Source: Verrucomicrobiota bacterium
GTDB lineage: Bacteria > Verrucomicrobiota > Verrucomicrobiia > Chthoniobacterales > Terrimicrobiaceae
Reading direction: 5' to 3'
NCBI GenBank assembly: GCA_017305195.1
Contig: JAFKMU010000052.1
Coordinates: forward strand, 1 to 64,000
Length of the DNA stretch: 64,000 nucleotides
In this document: piece after piece, positions 58,943 to 64,000 of the stretch
How positions within the stretch are numbered: position 1 is the stretch's first letter
Layout: each line of letters begins with the position of its first letter
Position numbers and translations under genes: made by a program
Notes under the pieces: model-generated
What the model saw: only the letters and a program-made list of their open reading frames with translations
Told to the model about the DNA's origin: nothing
Databases searched by the model: none

Positions 58943-61242
58943 AAACCGTCTCCCCGCTCCGCCAGCGCCTGCCCTTTGCCTCGCTGCTGGTTCCTGTGGC
59001 GGGAGGCATCGTGTTTTCGCAGCTCTTTCAGCCGGCGCTCGCCTTTGTCGCCACCGTGGCGGCGCTGTCGCTCCTACTCTTCGGGATATCGTGCGTGCGC
59101 TGGACCGAAAGCATGCGCGGCTGGTGGTTCAGCCTTTTCCTGGCCGCAGCCGTTGCGGTCGTCCACCTGGTCCAGAGCACGCAGAGCCCGGCGGCGATCT
59201 TCGCCCACTGGCTCGGCGATCACCGGGTCCCCGCCGTGGCGGAAGGCACAGTCGTTACCGAGCCGTCCGTCTTTTCCCCCAGAAGCGCTCGGTTTGAGTT
59301 CCGTCTCGACTCGCTGACGATGGGCGATGCCCGTCTTGCCGCCCCGATCACCATCCAGGTCCGCTGGCGAGGAGCCGCTCCGCAGTACGGGGACCGGTTG
59401 AGGATCTCGGGCCAGCTTTCCAATATCACGCCTCCCCGGAATCCCGGCCAGTTCGACGCAGCCGCATGGTCGCAGCGAAAGAACATCCGCCAGGTGATAG
59501 AGGTCTTGCAGCCGGGTACGGCGGAATTGCTCGACCGCAACCAAGGAAACCCTCTGGTCCGGCTGTCAATCTCCATCCGGGAGTGGATGATCTCGGCCAT
59601 CACCTACTCTGTGGATGATCCCGAGGTTTCCAACCTGCTGGCGGGGATGATCCTCGGCGACACGGCCGATATTTCGCAGAGCATCCAGGAAGCCTTTCGC
59701 GCCACCGGCACCTACCATCTTTTTTCCGTCAGCGGACTCCATGTCGGCATCATGGCGATCATTCTCTGGTATGCCCTCAAGACGCTGCGGCTTCCTCGCA
59801 AGATCACGGCCGCCCTCATCATTCCCCTGCTCTTTTTCTACGTCCTCATGACGGGGCTGAAGGCCGCCAGCATCCGTGCGGCGGTGATGGGATCGATCAT
59901 TCTCATCGGGCTCATGGCCGAGCGCAGGCCGGTGCTGTTCAACAATCTTTGCGCCGCTGCGTTTCTCATTCTATTGACTGATACCAACCAGCTGTTCAAC
60001 GCAGGCTTCCAGCTCTCATTCGGTGTGGTGGCGTCAATCCTCCTGCTGAGCGCGATATTTGAGCGCAGGCTCGAGGAACCGCTGGCGCCCGATCCATTCA
60101 TCCCGCACAAGCTTCTCTCCCCCGCCCGGCGATTCGGCCTCCGGACGACGCAGTTCTTTGCAGGCCTGACCGCCGTGTCACTGGCGGCGTGGCTCGGGTC
60201 CTTTCCGCTCACTGCAGGGTACTTTCACCTGGTCTCGTTTTCCGCACTGCCGGCCAATCTCATCGCCGTTCCGCTTTCGTTTGGGATCATGTGCCTCACC
60301 GCCCTCTCGGTCTGCTCCTTCCTGGTGTCCCCCTGGCTGGCCGGGATTTTCAACCAGACAAACTGGCTCCTAACCAAGGCCCTGCTGGTGAGCGTTCAGA
60401 CATTCTCGCATCTCCCGGCGTCGCATGTGTTTCTCCCTCCCCTGCATCGACCGGAGCAAGTGGTCATTTTCGACGCGGGAGCCGGAGGAGCGGCCTGCAT
60501 CCAATCCCAGGGGCGGACCTGGATCATTGATTGCGGGCCTCAATACTTCACCGATTCCGTCATCGTTCCCTACCTGCGGTCCCAGGGCGTTCGCCGCCTC
60601 GACGGGCTGATCATTACGCATGGGGATGCCAATCATATGGGAGGCGCGGAAAATCTCATCCTCGCCACCCAGCCTCGACTCGTCCTCGACTCCGGCACGT
60701 CCCAGCAATCCCCGACGCGCAAAAAGCTCCTCGCCTCCCTGGAGACCCGCGGCATCGCGCCCGTCCTCGTCCGGGCCGGACACTGCGAAGATATTTCCCC
60801 GGCGGCATCCCTGGAGATCCTCTATCCTCCCGCCGTTCCGCCCAAGGCCGTGGCGGACAATCTCGCCATCGTCGCGCTGCTGACGCTGGATGGGCGGCGC
60901 ATCCTCCTGGCCTCCGACATCGGGTCGCTCGCGGAAACCTGGCTGCTTGAGAATGCCCGCGAACGCCTGGCCTGCGACATTCTCGTGCAAGGAACCTCCC
61001 ATGCCGGCAGGACGACTCCCCCGGATTTCCTGGAAGCAGCCAGCCCTTGCATCGTCATCGCGACCGCCGCAGATTTTCCCGAGACCGAACGCATCCCCGG
61101 GCGCTGGGCTGAGCAACTTGCCAGACAAGGTATCACGTTGATCCGACAAGACGAAACCGGGGCGGTTGTGCTAACTCTCTCCGACGGAAAACTCACCGCA
61201 AAAGGATTTCTCAATCACGCAACATGGCATCTCCCTCAGTAA
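58939..61242 (+). CDS. comEC: ComEC/Rec2 DNA-uptake channel
   Basis: A 767-residue competence protein starting at GTG. N-terminal helices and a DUF4131-type segment fill residues 1-200, then the Competence domain at about 205-500 (GMILGDTADISQSIQEAFRA, TGTYHLFSVSGLHVGIMAI). A C-terminal metallo-beta-lactamase domain starts near 510 with IITHGDANHMGG (HxDxxH). It moves single-stranded DNA into the cytoplasm in natural transformation. The C-terminal domain is a probable nuclease. No other com genes are in the window. Confidence 0.9.
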   Translation: MKTVSPLRQRLPFASLLVPVAGGIVFSQLFQPALAFVATVAALSLLLFGISCVRWTESMRGWWFSLFLAAAVAVVHLVQSTQSPAAIFAHWLGDHRVPAVAEGTVVTEPSVFSPRSARFEFRLDSLTMGDARLAAPITIQVRWRGAAPQYGDRLRISGQLSNITPPRNPGQFDAAAWSQRKNIRQVIEVLQPGTAELLDRNQGNPLVRLSISIREWMISAITYSVDDPEVSNLLAGMILGDTADISQSIQEAFRATGTYHLFSVSGLHVGIMAIILWYALKTLRLPRKITAALIIPLLFFYVLMTGLKAASIRAAVMGSIILIGLMAERRPVLFNNLCAAAFLILLTDTNQLFNAGFQLSFGVVASILLLSAIFERRLEEPLAPDPFIPHKLLSPARRFGLRTTQFFAGLTAVSLAAWLGSFPLTAGYFHLVSFSALPANLIAVPLSFGIMCLTALSVCSFLVSPWLAGIFNQTNWLLTKALLVSVQTFSHLPASHVFLPPLHRPEQVVIFDAGAGGAACIQSQGRTWIIDCGPQYFTDSVIVPYLRSQGVRRLDGLIITHGDANHMGGAENLILATQPRLVLDSGTSQQSPTRKKLLASLETRGIAPVLVRAGHCEDISPAASLEILYPPAVPPKAVADNLAIVALLTLDGRRILLASDIGSLAETWLLENARERLACDILVQGTSHAGRTTPPDFLEAASPCIVIATAADFPETERIPGRWAEQLARQGITLIRQDETGAVVLTLSDGKLTAKGFLNHATWHLPQ

Positions 61243-62027
61243 ATCTCCCGCTTCTCGACGTCAGCGACCTTACCATCCGGCGCGAATCCTCCTACGTCCT
61301 CTCCCATGTCCACTGGACCGTGCGCAAGGGGGAGCACTGGGTCATCCTCGGCGCCAACGGATCAGGTAAAACCTCCCTGCTCAAGGCCATCGCCGGATAT
61401 ATGCCGCCGACGGACGGAGACATCTCCGTGCTCGGCGAGACGTTTGGCTCCAGCGACTGGAGGGAGCTGCGCAAACGTATCGGCGTGGTCAGCGCCAGCA
61501 TTTCCCACCTCTGCCACGACGAGGATCCCGCTCTGGAAATCGTCGCGGGAGGCTTGCAGGCGATGATCGGACTCTGGGGCAGGCTCCGGGCGGGCGATGA
61601 AAAGAAAGCCCTCTCCGCCCTGGGGCTCGTGCGGGCGCGCTACCTGGCAAACCGCCGCTGGGAGGTCCTCTCGCAGGGAGAACGCCAGAAGGTGCTCATC
61701 GCCCGGGCGCTGATTTCCGCTCCCCCGCTGCTCATCCTCGACGAACCCTGCTCGGGGCTGGACCCCGTGGCACGGGAACGATTTCTCCAGGATCTCCGGC
61801 ATCTGGCGGCCAAACGCACCGCCCCGGCCATTATTCTCGTCACGCACCACATCGAAGAGGTGCTGCCGGAATGCACCCATCTCCTGGCGCTCAAGGACGG
61901 CAAGGTGGAATATAGCGGCTCGATCACCGAAGGGCTGACCTCGGCGACCCTGAGCCGCACCTTTTCCGCAAAGATGAGGGTCCGCCGATCCGAGGGCCGT
62001 TATTCCCTGCACGGCCTTTCGGTCTAG
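61224..62027 (+). CDS. ABC transporter ATPase (ModF/YlmA-like)
   Basis: A 267-residue single ATPase domain with Walker A LGANGSGKTSLLKAI, signature LSQGERQKVLIARAL and Walker B LLILDEPCSGLDPVARE, then switch His in LVTHHIEEVLPE. The motif LSQGERQKV and the HIEEV block are typical of YlmA/ModF-like ATPases, which lack a known permease partner. It overlaps the comEC end by 19 bases and abuts the convergent ymdB-like gene with no gap. Confidence 0.87.
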   Translation: MASPSVNLPLLDVSDLTIRRESSYVLSHVHWTVRKGEHWVILGANGSGKTSLLKAIAGYMPPTDGDISVLGETFGSSDWRELRKRIGVVSASISHLCHDEDPALEIVAGGLQAMIGLWGRLRAGDEKKALSALGLVRARYLANRRWEVLSQGERQKVLIARALISAPPLLILDEPCSGLDPVARERFLQDLRHLAAKRTAPAIILVTHHIEEVLPECTHLLALKDGKVEYSGSITEGLTSATLSRTFSAKMRVRRSEGRYSLHGLSV

Positions 62028-62822
62028 CTATCCGACCTCCTCGACCATTTCGCTGACACGCTCGATGCCGAGGGCGCGACCGGTATGGGGGTCCACCTCC
62101 ACGACTACGCCGCAAAGGCGCACCGGCCATTTTGCCACGGGAAACATGCCCGGCAGGTTGTCGATAAAGCGTTTGATGATCGGCTCGGGCTCACGGCCGA
62201 GGCAGGAATGTTCCGGCCCGCACATGCCCGCGTCGCAAAGGAATCCCGTGCCATTGGGCAGGATCTTCTCATCTGCCGTCTGCACGTGGGTGTGGGTGCC
62301 AAACACGGCGGAAACCCGTCCATCCAGGAAGCGGGCCATGGCGATCTTTTCACTCGTGGTCTCGCTGTGCATATCGACGATGATCACCGGGGTCTCCACT
62401 CGCATGCGGTTCACCTCGATCGAGGCAGCCGTGAAGGGATTATCCAGAATCGGCTGCATGAAGGTGCGCCCCTGGACGTTCAGCACCCCGATCTTGCCCT
62501 TGGCGGTATCAAGAATGATGCTGCCGTTGCCCGGTGCACCGTCTGGGTAATTGACCGGGCGCAGCAATCTCGGCTCCGTCTCGATATAAGAAGCCGTTTC
62601 CCGCTGGTCCCAGACGTGGTCGCCCGTGGTGATGACGGCCACCCCGCAGCGAAGCAGGTCGATGGCGATCTTGGCGGTGATCCCGCGGCCGGCCGCTGAG
62701 TTCTCACCATTCACAATGACAAAGTCGATTCCTCGCTCCTTGAGGAATACAGGCACTCTGCGAATCACTGCCTTGCGGCCCGGTTCGCCAACGATATCTC
62801 CGAGAAAGAGGATGCGGATCAT
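62028..62822 (-). CDS. ymdB: YmdB-family metallophosphoesterase
   Basis: A 264-residue phosphodiesterase of the YmdB/DR1281 type. Metal ligands: Asp in FLGDIVGEPG, Asn-Glu in VNGENSAAGRG, His in TTGDHVWDQ, and the His pair in VFGTHTHVQTAD. Family members hydrolyse 2',3'- or 3',5'-cyclic nucleotides and affect biofilm and sporulation decisions in Bacillus. Length is standard. It appears monocistronic; it faces the ABC ATPase gene convergently. Confidence 0.92.
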   Translation of the reverse strand: MIRILFLGDIVGEPGRKAVIRRVPVFLKERGIDFVIVNGENSAAGRGITAKIAIDLLRCGVAVITTGDHVWDQRETASYIETEPRLLRPVNYPDGAPGNGSIILDTAKGKIGVLNVQGRTFMQPILDNPFTAASIEVNRMRVETPVIIVDMHSETTSEKIAMARFLDGRVSAVFGTHTHVQTADEKILPNGTGFLCDAGMCGPEHSCLGREPEPIIKRFIDNLPGMFPVAKWPVRLCGVVVEVDPHTGRALGIERVSEMVEEVG

Positions 62823-62936
62823 CAGCCCTCCAGTAAATCACATGGGAAGCCGATGACAAACCTCTCGAAAAAAATCTCACCATCCCCCTCGATTTTGCTC
62901 CCCCCCGGCGGGATGAGGTGTGCTTAAATCCCCCCT

Positions 62937-64000
62937 GTGAAGCGACTCCTGCTCTCCGCCCTGCTTCTGGTCTCCCTCCATCCCGCCGAAGCCCGCCTGA
63001 GCCCGCTGGCCACCCCTCCGGACTGGTCTCGGCTCAACGTCTATCAGGGGACGATTTCCCGGACGGATTTCGTGGATTTGCTCGATCGTGTCTACGCTCC
63101 CAATGGCGCTTGGCATGACTACATCACCGTGACAGAGGCCGGAGCGGTGATCCGGACGAGCGGCGAGCCCTTTGTCCTGCGCTTCGCGCCGGATCGCGCC
63201 AGCGCCAAGGCCCCCGTGAATTCCTGGCGTCCGCGAGGCGGCTTGCCGCATGAGGAGCCCGGCAAACCGCTCGAGGGGCTGCGTATCGCCATCGATCCTG
63301 GCCATATCGGCGGTCCTTGGGCTCAAATGGAGGAAAGGTGGTTCAAGATCGGGAACACCAAGCCCGTCACCGAAGGCGACATGACTCTGAAGGTCGCCAA
63401 GCTCCTGGTTCCCCGCCTGGAAGCCCTCGGCGCAGAGGTCATGCTCACCCGGTCCAAAGCATGGCCGGTGACCTCAACCCGTCCGGGCCAGTTGACCAAA
63501 GCCGCCCGCGCCTCCCTGGAGGACAAAAAGGCCGACATCACCGCCGAATCGTTGCAAAAAGAAAGCGAGCGGCTGTTTTACCGCGTCGCGGAGATTCGCC
63601 GCCGCGCCAAGCTGGTCAACGAAACCTTCCGGCCCGACCTCGTGCTGTGCCTCCATTTCAACGCCGAGGCCTGGGGAGATGAAAAAAATCCCAAGCTACT
63701 GGATGAAAATCACTTACATTTTCTTGTGACAGGTTCCTTCAGCGCCTCCGAGCTGGACTACGAGGATCAGCGGTTTGAAATGCTCACCAAGCTGCTCAAC
63801 CGCTCGCTCTCCGAGGAAGTCGCCGTGACCAACGCCCTCTCAAAATCCATGACCGCACAGACGGGTCTGCCTCCCTACCTGTATCGGCAGGCGAATGCGA
63901 TCCGGATCAATGGCAACCCCTATCTCTGGGCGCGCAATCTGCTGGCCAACCGCCTTTTCACCTGCCCGGTGGTCTACGTGGAGCCCTACGTGATGAACAA
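62937..64000 (+). CDS. N-acetylmuramoyl-L-alanine amidase (Amidase_3), 3' end outside window
   Basis: An open frame of 354 codons from a GTG start to the window edge. The signal peptide KRLLLSALLLVSLHPAEA shows export. The amidase domain starts near residue 115: LRIAIDPGHIGG with zinc His123, then GDMTLKVAKLLVPRLEALGA, LCLHFNAEAW with the second zinc His, and VVYVEPYVMN at the edge, where the catalytic Glu is expected. It cleaves the amide between MurNAc and the stem peptide in cell division or remodelling. An insert between the second His and the end (about 60-100 residues) is longer than in AmiC. The N-terminal part is unassigned. Confidence 0.85.
   Translation, partial: MKRLLLSALLLVSLHPAEARLSPLATPPDWSRLNVYQGTISRTDFVDLLDRVYAPNGAWHDYITVTEAGAVIRTSGEPFVLRFAPDRASAKAPVNSWRPRGGLPHEEPGKPLEGLRIAIDPGHIGGPWAQMEERWFKIGNTKPVTEGDMTLKVAKLLVPRLEALGAEVMLTRSKAWPVTSTRPGQLTKAARASLEDKKADITAESLQKESERLFYRVAEIRRRAKLVNETFRPDLVLCLHFNAEAWGDEKNPKLLDENHLHFLVTGSFSASELDYEDQRFEMLTKLLNRSLSEEVAVTNALSKSMTAQTGLPPYLYRQANAIRINGNPYLWARNLLANRLFTCPVVYVEPYVMN

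Noticed and set aside
1..64000. tRNA and rRNA genes
   Set aside because: The few GGTTCGA-like strings fall inside coding sequence and lack a cloverleaf or CCA-proximal stem. No rRNA-like stretch seen.

Overview
The window reads as high-GC, gene-dense chromosome from a Verrucomicrobiota bacterium, probably of the Chthoniobacter/Terrimicrobium branch. This is an inference from gene content. The pointers are prepilin-type proteins with an H-X9-DG-like C-terminus, an autotransporter-strand/PEP-CTERM surface protein, a LacI regulator of the FTTVGLALRGS type seen in carbohydrate-degrading Verrucomicrobia, a deoxyhypusine-synthase-like enzyme, a COG1579 coiled-coil zinc-ribbon protein and many small secreted or lipo-proteins. 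No rRNA, tRNA, CRISPR array or prophage was seen. No gene-free stretch exceeds 300 bases.

Layout. Bases 1-143 are the right end of an IS5-family element lying directly against a TRIC-type channel gene. Bases 0.9-8.3 kb form a carbohydrate/surface cluster: prepilin-like protein, secreted polysaccharide-deacetylase-like protein, 2-hydroxyacid dehydrogenase, secreted beta-helix (pectate-lyase-3 type) protein, LacI regulator and a PEP-CTERM beta-strand protein. A perfect palindrome beside lacI and a 12/16 match in the divergent promoter region suggest a local regulon. Bases 8.4-26 kb are mostly housekeeping: VOC protein, L,D-transpeptidase lipoprotein, two small unknowns, DMT exporter plus SMP-30 hydrolase, a TrhO-RluA fusion, Uup-type ABC-F ATPase, a GNAT/deacetylase pair, STAS, UbiX, a zinc-ribbon protein, an M14-like pseudopeptidase, a Gfo/Idh oxidoreductase, a TPR membrane protein, RecF, an Lrp/aminotransferase pair and a histone-H1-like protein.

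Bases 26-32 kb are one minus-strand operon: oligoendopeptidase F, aldehyde dehydrogenase, histidine kinase, UbiB kinase. Bases 32-39 kb hold a BrkB-family protein, a second prepilin-like protein, secreted glutathione peroxidase, aldo/keto reductase, FKBP isomerase, a CE7-type esterase, an ArsC-like protein, an Ala-rich secreted protein and DnaJ. Bases 39-45 kb carry serS, tilS, an Mpv17/PMP22-like membrane protein, a cation/proton antiporter and a double-domain siroheme-decarboxylase-like protein.

Bases 45.5-50 kb are a 54-residue lipoprotein and a very long SMC whose C-terminus is an acidic tail of seven VLVDLSADPV-type repeats, the most unusual feature of the window. Bases 50-64 kb hold an M20 dipeptidase plus large MscS channel, a NIL-domain protein, YceI, TPR, ProC, a lipoprotein, the deoxyhypusine-synthase homologue, ComEC, an ABC ATPase, YmdB and the start of an N-acetylmuramoyl-L-alanine amidase that runs off the window. 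Four-base start/stop overlaps are frequent, so translational coupling looks common here.
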